Part shown: piece after piece, positions 25,853-33,289 of the stretch
Layout of the letters: each line of letters opens with the position of its first letter
Numbering within the stretch: position 1 is the first letter of the stretch
Origin: Lachnospiraceae bacterium UBA1766
GTDB lineage: Bacteria; Bacillota; Clostridia; Lachnospirales; Lachnospiraceae
Reading direction: 5' to 3'
NCBI GenBank assembly: GCA_002314715.1
Contig: DCGY01000027.1
Location: forward strand, 27,278 to 91,277
DNA: 64,000 nt
The notes under the pieces: model-generated
Told to the model about the DNA's origin: nothing
Seen by the model: the letters and a program-made list of their open reading frames with translations, nothing else
Database searches by the model: none
Program-made: the position numbers and the translations under genes

Positions 25853-26500
25853 TTAAACGCGAACCTCATACTTACGATCCGCTAAAATAAATACGATTGT
25901 TCCAACTGCCAATACCAATATGCTGATGGCAAATACTATCATGCCAATCTTGTTTTCTAACCGGATGGATTTTCCGCTCATAAAAAGAGAGTTTTGCAAT
26001 CCAAAGCCAAATGCGAATAGCATGATTGCAATGGTATATATTTTTCTGCCAAATCGAATAATGAAGGGACAAACCACAAAAGATAATCCGGAGAACAAAA
26101 AGAGCGGGGTAAGCACTCCCACGATGCTCATGGGGGACATTTCAAAGCCAAGCAAATATCCTACTCCTCTCAAAGCAAACACCGTTATTAATACCTCTAA
26201 AATCGTCATTAGATCCATGACCGGAATCGCCAGTACCGCATGCAATCTGGTACTTCCTACCGATACCTGCTGATGAATATAGAGTGTTGCACCGGACATT
26301 GTTTGAATGGCTATCAGAATACTTGATACACTACTGATTACCTGTAGGAAACTTGTAAGCACCTGCTCCAACCCCACAGATTTATCCCGGTTCATTCCAC
26401 CCAATATGAAAACATTAAAAACACACAAAACCAATAAGGTCAGGAACATCTTCATAGAAATTCCAAAAACATATTTTATATTTCTATCAAAGCCCTTCAT
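25853..26500 (-). CDS. ABC transporter membrane subunit (second cassette, first permease)
   Basis: A protein of about 215 residues with roughly six membrane helices (MFLTLLVLCVFNVFILGG, IVFAISILVLAVGTIVFIL). The start is placed at the ATG at 26500 (MKGFDRN) after AGGTG; an ATG at 26527 would lie inside the ATPase gene. It follows the ATPase stop by 8 bases and precedes the second permease by 12. Its C-terminal KYEVRV matches the KLEVRV end of the next gene. Confidence 0.75.
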   Translation of the reverse strand: MKGFDRNIKYVFGISMKMFLTLLVLCVFNVFILGGMNRDKSVGLEQVLTSFLQVISSVSSILIAIQTMSGATLYIHQQVSVGSTRLHAVLAIPVMDLMTILEVLITVFALRGVGYLLGFEMSPMSIVGVLTPLFLFSGLSFVVCPFIIRFGRKIYTIAIMLFAFGFGLQNSLFMSGKSIRLENKIGMIVFAISILVLAVGTIVFILADRKYEVRV

Positions 26501-26508
26501 ATCATCAC

Positions 26509-27381
26509 CTATGCCTCTCTGCCACACATTGCAACAAATAAATTCTGCAAGGAAATGGGCTGAATGGTTACTTCCGCTGTTTTTTCCAATTTCTGTCCGG
26601 GCTCCAGCATAACAGTTACACCCTTACTTCTACCCATATTTTCGGTATGGCAAATATGTAATCCGTCGGTAACCTTATCTACTTCCTCCGCCAAACCGGA
26701 AACATGTGCACAGCGGTCCAACAAATCTATGGTATTCTCTTTCAATAAAATCTGTCCATCATGAAGAATAATTACCTCTTCAAAAATGTCGGCAGCCTCT
26801 TCAATAATGTGGGTGGAGATGATAAAGGTTCGGCCGGATTCCTGCTGCTCCTCCAAAAGCAATCGATAAAAATCTTCTCTTGCCACAACGTCCAAACCTG
26901 CAACCGGCTCATCCAAAATCGTAATGTCTGCCTTGCTGGCAAGTCCGATAATAATCGTAACCATAGACATCATACCTTTTGACAAGTTCATAATTCTTTT
27001 TTTCTCATCGATTCCGAATCGCTGAATCAATTCCTTGGCATATTCCCTATCCCAGTGAGGATAGAAAACGGAAGCGATACGGAAGTATTCCTTTACCTTC
27101 TGGTTGTTGGGTCCAAAGGAGGTTACCGAATTAATTTCTCTGGAAAAGCACAGATGATCCAGTGCCTCACGGTTCTCCCATACCTCCATTCCGTCATATG
27201 TGATTGTTCCACGGGTGGCAGGATTTTGTGCTGTCATAATAGACATCAAGGTTGTTTTTCCAGCTCCGTTTCTTCCAATCAATCCATAAATCTTTCCTTT
27301 CTCAATAGAAAGATTTATTCCCTTTAATACTTCTTTTTCTTTATATTTCTTTACTACATTTTCACATACCAGATTGCTCAT
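26509..27381 (-). CDS. ABC transporter ATPase (second GntR cassette)
   Basis: An ATPase of about 290 residues: Walker A GRNGAGKTTLMS, signature MNLSKGMMSMV, Walker B ITILDEPVAGLD and the switch His in ISTHIIEEA. The C-terminal extension has no motif I recognise. The ATG at 27381 is 8 nt from GGGGG and preferred over the ATG at 27387, which is only 2 nt from it. It lies 12 bases after the GntR gene and drives the two permeases that follow. Compared with the first cassette its signature motif is closer to consensus. Confidence 0.88.
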   Translation of the reverse strand: MSNLVCENVVKKYKEKEVLKGINLSIEKGKIYGLIGRNGAGKTTLMSIMTAQNPATRGTITYDGMEVWENREALDHLCFSREINSVTSFGPNNQKVKEYFRIASVFYPHWDREYAKELIQRFGIDEKKRIMNLSKGMMSMVTIIIGLASKADITILDEPVAGLDVVAREDFYRLLLEEQQESGRTFIISTHIIEEAADIFEEVIILHDGQILLKENTIDLLDRCAHVSGLAEEVDKVTDGLHICHTENMGRSKGVTVMLEPGQKLEKTAEVTIQPISLQNLFVAMCGREA

Positions 27382-27393
27382 TCTCATATCCCC

Positions 27394-27756
27394 CTAATTT
27401 GTTTTCAATATCATTTCTGTCAGTTCTTCTTTGCTGATTCCAAGTCTCTGTGCTTCCTCAACCAATCCCTTTATAAAATTGTCATAGAAGGCATTTTTTC
27501 TATTTTCCAAAATCATCTTTTTCGCTCCTGTACTTACAAACATACCAATTCCTCTTTTCTTGTATAAGATTCCGTTGTCCACCAGAATATTGACTCCCTT
27601 CGCCGCCGTAGCCGGGTTAATGGCATATAGTTTCGCGAAATCGTTGGTACTGGGCACTCGCTCCTCTTCCAGAAGAATTCCCCGAAGAATATCCGTCTCA
27701 ATCATTTCACTGATTTGAAGATAAATGGATTTCTCCTGCGTAAATAATTCCTGCAA
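27394..27756 (-). CDS. YtrA-type GntR regulator (second cassette)
   Basis: A protein of about 120 residues with a winged-helix N-terminus (SIYLQISEMIETDILRG, RVPSTNDFAKLYAINPATA, LYKKRGIGMFVS) and a short C-terminal helix pair, like the regulator at 12616. The proposed start is a TTG at 27756, 7 nt after GGGAGG; the in-frame ATG at 27771 overlaps that ribosome binding site and so is unlikely. A large palindrome over its own -10 box suggests autoregulation together with the transporter. Confidence 0.88.
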   Translation of the reverse strand: MQELFTQEKSIYLQISEMIETDILRGILLEEERVPSTNDFAKLYAINPATAAKGVNILVDNGILYKKRGIGMFVSTGAKKMILENRKNAFYDNFIKGLVEEAQRLGISKEELTEMILKTN

Positions 27757-27793
27757 ACCAATCCCTCCCATCTATGTTTTATGTTCATTTGTT

Positions 27794-27847
27794 GTATGGT
27801 TCATTACTTATGTAACTAACCATACCACCAACATACCTATATGTCAA
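27794..27847 (-). promoter_or_regulatory. Promoter with 32-bp palindromic operator, second GntR cassette
   Basis: TTGACA (27842-27847), 17-bp spacer, TATGGT (27819-27824) on the minus strand. The -10 sits in a palindrome spanning 27794-27825: outer arms GTATGGTT/AACCATAC perfect over 8 bp, inner arms TTAC/GTAA, 13 of 16 positions symmetric. This is the expected site for the adjacent GntR protein. Confidence 0.8.
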
Positions 27848-27889
27848 TATTATTTTTTTAAAAAATCATCCTCTATCCAAAGGTATAAG

Positions 27890-27937
27890 AAAAAAGCCCT
27901 GAAACCGCATGCATTTCTGCACTGTTTCAAGGCTTTC
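27890..27937 (-). terminator. Terminator of the aldose epimerase gene
   Basis: AAGCCTTGAAAC (27924-27935) pairs with GTTTCAGGGCTT (27894-27905) on the minus strand, with an inner TGCA pair, then TTTTTTC. It lies 15 bases beyond the stop of the 27951 gene. Confidence 0.82.
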
Positions 27938-27950
27938 GTTCCATCATTTT

Positions 27951-28838
27951 CTAAACAAAAATCGTATATCCTCTTTCAAATACTTCCGCCGGGTCCAGGC
28001 GCCTCATGTATTTCTTTTCTTTCCAATTACCGGTATCGGTAGACCAATCTGCAGTCCCATACCAAGGTTCAATACATACAAAGGGAGCTGCTTTTCCGGC
28101 CGGTGACCACAGTCCAAAGATTGTAGTATCCTGGTCATACTGTACCGTCAAATATTCTTTCCCGGTTGGATCAGCCAATGCAACCTTTCGTACTTTGGAG
28201 TCTGTTACAATCAAAGCATCTTTTTCAAAAAGCTCCGGCAAAATCTCCAAGCCTCCCTTTGCGCTTAATTTTCGAGTGTAGGTTTCGGGCATCACAATTC
28301 CATCCCCACTTAGGAGTCGATAAGTAAGCTCCTTTGCCGGCGCCGCATCTTCATACAGGTGATATTCATAGCCTTCCATTTCACATTGAAAAGCAGGATG
28401 GCCCCCGATGGAAAAATACAATGGTTTTACAGAGGGATTGCTTACCCTCCAGGTAGTACGTACACTTCTGCCCCAAATGCTATGGGTAATCTCCAGTTCA
28501 AAATCAAAAGGGTATTTTTCCTTTGTCTGAGCATTATCCGACAAGCGTAATGTAATGGAATCCTTCGTTTGATTTATTACCTCGAATTCCATATCTCTTG
28601 CAAATCCATGTTGTCCCATCTGATATTCTTTGCCGTCACATTGATATTTTTTCTCTTTTAAAGAGCCAACCATAGGAAACAACACCGGTGCCGTTCTTCC
28701 CCAATACTTGGGATCTGCCTGCCACATGTATTCTTTGCCTTCACAGACCAGTGATTTTAACTCTGCTCCTTTGGATGATACTCCAATCGTAATAATTCCG
28801 TTCGTTAATGTATATTCCATATTTGCTGTATCTCTCAT
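27951..28838 (-). CDS. Aldose 1-epimerase family protein (LacX-like)
   Basis: A 295-residue galactose-mutarotase-like protein with SSKGAELKSLVC, WGRTAPVLFPMVGSLKE, MGQHGFARDMEFEV and FSIGGHPAFQCEM, all typical of the LacX/YeaD-like branch. It probably interconverts sugar anomers in the cytoplasm. The exact start is uncertain: an ATG at 28838 or one at 28820 (MEYTLTN); neither has a strong ribosome binding site. It follows the sirtuin gene by 6 bases. Confidence 0.87.
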   Translation of the reverse strand: MRDTANMEYTLTNGIITIGVSSKGAELKSLVCEGKEYMWQADPKYWGRTAPVLFPMVGSLKEKKYQCDGKEYQMGQHGFARDMEFEVINQTKDSITLRLSDNAQTKEKYPFDFELEITHSIWGRSVRTTWRVSNPSVKPLYFSIGGHPAFQCEMEGYEYHLYEDAAPAKELTYRLLSGDGIVMPETYTRKLSAKGGLEILPELFEKDALIVTDSKVRKVALADPTGKEYLTVQYDQDTTIFGLWSPAGKAAPFVCIEPWYGTADWSTDTGNWKEKKYMRRLDPAEVFERGYTIFV

Positions 28839-28844
28839 TCTTTT

Positions 28845-29612
28845 TTATTGAAAATCATCCCAAAACAAATTGCCGACTTCCTGAAAAACCTGCCCCATAC
28901 CGTCCTGAATTACCAGGCAGTCTTCTGATTTCTGTGCCAACGACAATCGTTCCTTGTTGATAACCACCAAATGCTTTCCGCCAAAATAGTTCACATAAGA
29001 GGCGGCCGGATAAACCGTTAGAGACGTTCCTGCCACAATCAGACAATCTGCCTGCTTAATTGCATAAATGGCACCGCTTACCGCATCCTCCGGAAGGCCT
29101 TCCTCATATAATGTAACATAGGGTCGAATAACCCCATTACAGGCAGGGCACCTGGGAATTCCGGTACTTTCAAAAATTGCATCCTCTCCTGCTTCTTTTC
29201 CGCAATTCGCACAATAGTTACGATGAGTCGTTCCGTGAATTTCGTAGACCTTTTCACTTCCGGCCTTTTGGTGCAGTCCATCAATATTTTGCGTCACAAT
29301 TGCAGATAAAATGCCCTCCTTTTCCAACCGTGCCAAAAAACGGTGGGTTACATTAGGCGCAAATGGTCTGGAATCCATCTTTTGACGGTAAAATTCGAAA
29401 AACACCTCCGGGCGGTCCCGCAAACAGCTGTGGGACAATAAATACTCCGGCGAATACCGGTCAAAATTCACATCATGCTGATTATACAGTCCGTTTTTAC
29501 TGCGAAAGTCTGGGATACCGCTATCGGTTGAAACCCCGGCGCCGCCAAAAAACACCACGCGTTTAGACTGTTTCAATATTTCATAAAGCCGTTTCCCCGT
29601 ATCCTGCTCCAA
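28845..29612 (-). CDS. cobB: NAD-dependent protein deacylase, SIR2/CobB family
   Basis: A sirtuin of about 255 residues: GGAGVSTDSGIPDFRS binds NAD, TQNIDGLH and YEIHGTTH (catalytic His) follow, then a zinc site CANC...CPAC, and GTSLTVYPAASY. The role is removal of acetyl or other acyl groups from lysines. The start is placed at a TTG at 29612, 8 nt after AGGAGG; a TTG at 29648 is in frame but has no ribosome binding site. It lies between an acetyltransferase and an epimerase gene, so acetylation and deacetylation functions are neighbours. Confidence 0.9.
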   Translation of the reverse strand: MEQDTGKRLYEILKQSKRVVFFGGAGVSTDSGIPDFRSKNGLYNQHDVNFDRYSPEYLLSHSCLRDRPEVFFEFYRQKMDSRPFAPNVTHRFLARLEKEGILSAIVTQNIDGLHQKAGSEKVYEIHGTTHRNYCANCGKEAGEDAIFESTGIPRCPACNGVIRPYVTLYEEGLPEDAVSGAIYAIKQADCLIVAGTSLTVYPAASYVNYFGGKHLVVINKERLSLAQKSEDCLVIQDGMGQVFQEVGNLFWDDFQ

Positions 29613-29654
29613 GTCTCCTGCCTCCTGTTCTAATCGTGCCGGTTCCAAATCACA

Positions 29655-30386
29655 TCATACTTTTTCTGTTGTAAACTCGATTTCCTCTTGATTCGAAATT
29701 GCATAGAACCCAATCAATCGATTTCCGCACCAGGCGGTCAAAAATGAATTTTCATCCTCCTGCAAAGTTTGACGCAACAACTTAGACAATCGCTGTTTTC
29801 TTCCGGCTTTTAATCGTCCTGTTTTTTCCTCGTAAGCATCCCAAATCGGCTCCAGCAAAACCATTCCCGCATCGAAATCCGAAATAGGCAGCCACTGTAC
29901 CAGCTTTTTGCAAAATACCAAATCATTTTCCAGTTGTACGAAAATTTTGAAAGGTTCCTTCCTGTTGCTTCTTTGGAAGCCCAGTTTGCGGTGCAATTCG
30001 ATGGAGGCCTTATTGGAACGGTCTACATAGGTATAGATTTGCTCTGTAGCTGAAAAATCTGCCAGCGTATCGAAAAGCAGCTCATACATTTTGGTGGCTA
30101 CATTACGCCCCCGATAGGCTTCCTTTACATACACGTCTCCAATCAGCCAGTCCGTAGCCTTCTTTTCGCTTCGCATACAACGCAAATAACCTACAATCTG
30201 CCCCTTATGTGTTGCAAATACTTCAAACCATTTTACCGCATATTCTGTTTCAAACCATTCGCAAAATGCTACCTGTTTCTCTGCTGCATCTGCATCCAGT
30301 CCTTTGCTTTCCATGAAAAAATCCCGAATCCTTGCACGTCTGGACTGGCTGAAATCTCTGTGAGAGTCTATTATCCTGATTTTCAT
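29655..30386 (-). CDS. GNAT-family N-acetyltransferase
   Basis: A 243-residue protein. The acetyl-CoA-binding motif is in IGDVYVKEAYRGRNVATKMYELLF at about 85-108, here best seen as YRGRNVATKMYE, followed by NKASIELHRKLGF. The C-terminal 90 or so residues form a second segment of unknown role (ISDFDAGMVLLEPIWDAYEE). The substrate cannot be told from sequence. Its start shares one base with the stop of the hybrid kinase gene (TAATG), so it is coupled to it. Confidence 0.8.
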   Translation of the reverse strand: MKIRIIDSHRDFSQSRRARIRDFFMESKGLDADAAEKQVAFCEWFETEYAVKWFEVFATHKGQIVGYLRCMRSEKKATDWLIGDVYVKEAYRGRNVATKMYELLFDTLADFSATEQIYTYVDRSNKASIELHRKLGFQRSNRKEPFKIFVQLENDLVFCKKLVQWLPISDFDAGMVLLEPIWDAYEEKTGRLKAGRKQRLSKLLRQTLQEDENSFLTAWCGNRLIGFYAISNQEEIEFTTEKV

Positions 30387-33259
30387 TATTCCATTGTTTC
30401 CACATATTCCAGGAGACCATCAATATCCATTTCCTCCAGGAAATGATTAATTTTCTGCAAAGCTTCCGTCTCCCTTTCCGACCGGCTTTGTTTTTCCATA
30501 TTGCGATAAAGCTTCTCCGCAGTGGGGAAATCATACTGCTTGCAGGCCTCACAGATTTTATCAATTTCCTGTTTGAAATTGGTCTGTTCTTCTTCCTCCT
30601 CCGCAACTCCCAAGCGCTTTAATTCCGCATGAATCTGATCCAGCAATGTTTGGAACTGAACTTCAAAGGTGGGATGATCTGCGAACACCTGGTCATACTC
30701 ACTGTGTTTTGAATTCATCTCAAGGCTCTTGGCAAAGTCTCCCATGGTATCCGCACCAATATTATAGCAACCACCCTTCATGGCATGAATCTCAATTGTA
30801 TAGTTTTTCCACTCCTCCTGTAAATCCGGATTGGTGGTATATTCTTCCGTGGAGTAGTTTTTCAGTTTCTCCAATCGATTCCGCATTTTAACAATATATT
30901 CCCGTCCGGAGGAAACCGTAAGATTTAGTACTTCGTAATATACCTCCAGACTCTCCGCGCAATATCCAATTCCTTTTTGGGTATCCACACCCTCTACTTT
31001 AAATTCGTCCGTCATGTTATTTTCCTCCTGTTTTGGGGCCTTCTTTATCGGCTCATTTTCCGTTTTTTGTTCTCCCAAAAAAGTAATCAGGGCCTTTTCC
31101 AATTGGTCAAATTCAATGGGCTTCTTTAGGTACTCATCAAAGCCCTCTCCCAAAAGTTGCTCTCTGGTACCCAAAACCGCATTGGCGGTCAATGCCAGAA
31201 TTTTTGATTTTCCATCCATCTGATAGAACGGATATTTCTTTCGTATGTACTTCATGGTCTCAATTCCGTCCATTTCAGGCATCATTTGATCCATAAAAAT
31301 CAACGAATAAGAATTTTGACCGGCCAATTCAATCGCCTTCCGGCCGTTATCGGCTACGTCCACCTGTAGGCCGTAACATTCCAACGTTTTTCGAATCACC
31401 AAAAGATTGGTAGGATTATCATCTACCACCAGCACCTTCACTCCATCGAAGTATAAATCACTGATACTGGAGGTAACATTTGTCTTGTGTTCCGTAGTGA
31501 ATACTCCAATTGGTGTCTCATCCAGCACCTTCTGCGGTATTTCCACCGAAAAGATTGAGCCCACTCCCGGTGTGCTCTCCACATGGATATTTCCATGCAT
31601 CAATTCCACATAGCCTTTCACGATAGCAAGTCCAAGTCCGGTTCCTTCGATACCGGTATGCAGCCTCTGATTCACCTGTTCAAAGGCTTCGAAGACCCTG
31701 TCAACCTCCTCCATGTCCATGCCACAACCGCTGTCCATTACTTTAATGGTCAACCTTACCTGATCGGATGCGTCCAACTTCTCGGTTTCCATTTGCAAAG
31801 TCACAACACCCTTCTGCGTATACTTTATGGAGTTATTTAACAAATTAACCATTACCTGACGAAGCTTTATGCCGTCACCGTACAACATCTTTGGCATTTT
31901 TTCATCAATCACACATCGGAAAAGCAAGCCTTTCTGATCTGCCTGCGTACTAAGCTGAGTAACCACCTTATCAATCAAATCCCTGGTCGAATAAGGCTCC
32001 TCTATCAACTCCATCTTGCCACATTCAATTTTGGAAATATCCAAAAGCTCGTTAATAATCGTCAATAAATTATTGGAGGATTCCCGAATATTATCCACAT
32101 ATTCGGCCTGTTCACCGGTCAGTCCGCCCTTCAGCAAAATCTCGGAAAACCCTAAAATAGAGTTCATAGGGGTTCGGATTTCATGCGACATATTGGCCAG
32201 GAACACGCTTTTTGCACGATTTGCTTCCTCAGCCGCCCGGGTCATTCGAATCTGTTCGGAAATATCATCCAGTAAAACGATATAGCCGATAACATCTCCC
32301 AACGAATCCCGAATCTTGTCTATCTTGATAATACAACTGTATTCCTTATCCGGGCTTTCCACCTGAATTTCTTTCTTTTCTTCGTCATAGTCCATAACCG
32401 ACTTGGCATCCAGTCCAAAATAGGAAAACACTTTATCCTTATCGGAACGTATTTCCTCTTTCGACATTCGGAAAAAGTCACAAGTGGCATCATTCATTAA
32501 TTCCGGTTTGTAATCCGTATTATAAATCAAAACCGGCATAGAGACGAAGGAATAAATAAATTCGGACATATTCGGAACCGTAATCAGATTTTTCTCAAAA
32601 TGATTGGTAGCCCGAACAATTACCACATAGGCAAAAAATTGAGCAATACTGGAACCCGGAATCGGTGGCCAGCCAACCATAGGGAAAATGGTATCCAACA
32701 CCATTCCGATTACCATGAAAAATTCCAGCCAGAGAAGCTCCTTTCCCAGGGCTTTTTTTCTGCGAAGCTTTGTATGCCGAATCAGATAAAGAATAAATAC
32801 CAGAATCAGTACTGCACTCAAAATCACATAGGCTGTATAACTTACGTTAATCCATCCGTGTGTTAGCGAATACGTCATCCCCAAATCAATCAAATAAAAT
32901 TTTGCCTGACCGGGCAGGGTTGTCAGAAAGAGCAACGGAATTCCCAGCAAGGTAAAGAAATGCCCTACCCGCTTTGCCCACTTGGGTATTTCTGTTACCA
33001 GGCAAATATACATGGTAAAGAAAATCAGCTCTCCAAACACACCGACCATACCGATATTTCTGGAATAAAAAGCGAATCTCGTAACGGAAGTTGCATACAC
33101 ATTTCCAAATCCCAACGCCCATAGTGCGCTTGATATACCGGCTCCAAACAAAAGCATTTTAATCTGTCTGTCACGGCCTTTTTTCAATAATGTTTGTATT
33201 CCCAAATAAGCTGCCAAAATTCCTTCGACAACCATAATTACAGTAAAGATTGAATACAT
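30386..33259 (-). CDS. Membrane hybrid histidine kinase with PAS, receiver and HPt-like domains
   Basis: A 957-residue protein with seven hydrophobic helices in the first 225 residues, a PAS-like segment, HisKA with NMSHEIRTPMNSILGF (phospho-His), an HATPase with NLLNNSIKYTQKG and GTGLGLAIVKG, and a receiver with VLVVDDNPTN and FMDQMMPEMDG. A C-terminal HPt-like domain has EIHAMKGGCYNIGA. All relay elements are in one chain. No dedicated output regulator is adjacent, so the output may be the neighbouring EAL protein or a protein encoded elsewhere. The ligand is unknown. Confidence 0.9.
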   Translation of the reverse strand: MYSIFTVIMVVEGILAAYLGIQTLLKKGRDRQIKMLLFGAGISSALWALGFGNVYATSVTRFAFYSRNIGMVGVFGELIFFTMYICLVTEIPKWAKRVGHFFTLLGIPLLFLTTLPGQAKFYLIDLGMTYSLTHGWINVSYTAYVILSAVLILVFILYLIRHTKLRRKKALGKELLWLEFFMVIGMVLDTIFPMVGWPPIPGSSIAQFFAYVVIVRATNHFEKNLITVPNMSEFIYSFVSMPVLIYNTDYKPELMNDATCDFFRMSKEEIRSDKDKVFSYFGLDAKSVMDYDEEKKEIQVESPDKEYSCIIKIDKIRDSLGDVIGYIVLLDDISEQIRMTRAAEEANRAKSVFLANMSHEIRTPMNSILGFSEILLKGGLTGEQAEYVDNIRESSNNLLTIINELLDISKIECGKMELIEEPYSTRDLIDKVVTQLSTQADQKGLLFRCVIDEKMPKMLYGDGIKLRQVMVNLLNNSIKYTQKGVVTLQMETEKLDASDQVRLTIKVMDSGCGMDMEEVDRVFEAFEQVNQRLHTGIEGTGLGLAIVKGYVELMHGNIHVESTPGVGSIFSVEIPQKVLDETPIGVFTTEHKTNVTSSISDLYFDGVKVLVVDDNPTNLLVIRKTLECYGLQVDVADNGRKAIELAGQNSYSLIFMDQMMPEMDGIETMKYIRKKYPFYQMDGKSKILALTANAVLGTREQLLGEGFDEYLKKPIEFDQLEKALITFLGEQKTENEPIKKAPKQEENNMTDEFKVEGVDTQKGIGYCAESLEVYYEVLNLTVSSGREYIVKMRNRLEKLKNYSTEEYTTNPDLQEEWKNYTIEIHAMKGGCYNIGADTMGDFAKSLEMNSKHSEYDQVFADHPTFEVQFQTLLDQIHAELKRLGVAEEEEEQTNFKQEIDKICEACKQYDFPTAEKLYRNMEKQSRSERETEALQKINHFLEEMDIDGLLEYVETME

Positions 33260-33289
33260 AGGACCTCACATTCTTCTGCAAGCTCTCAC

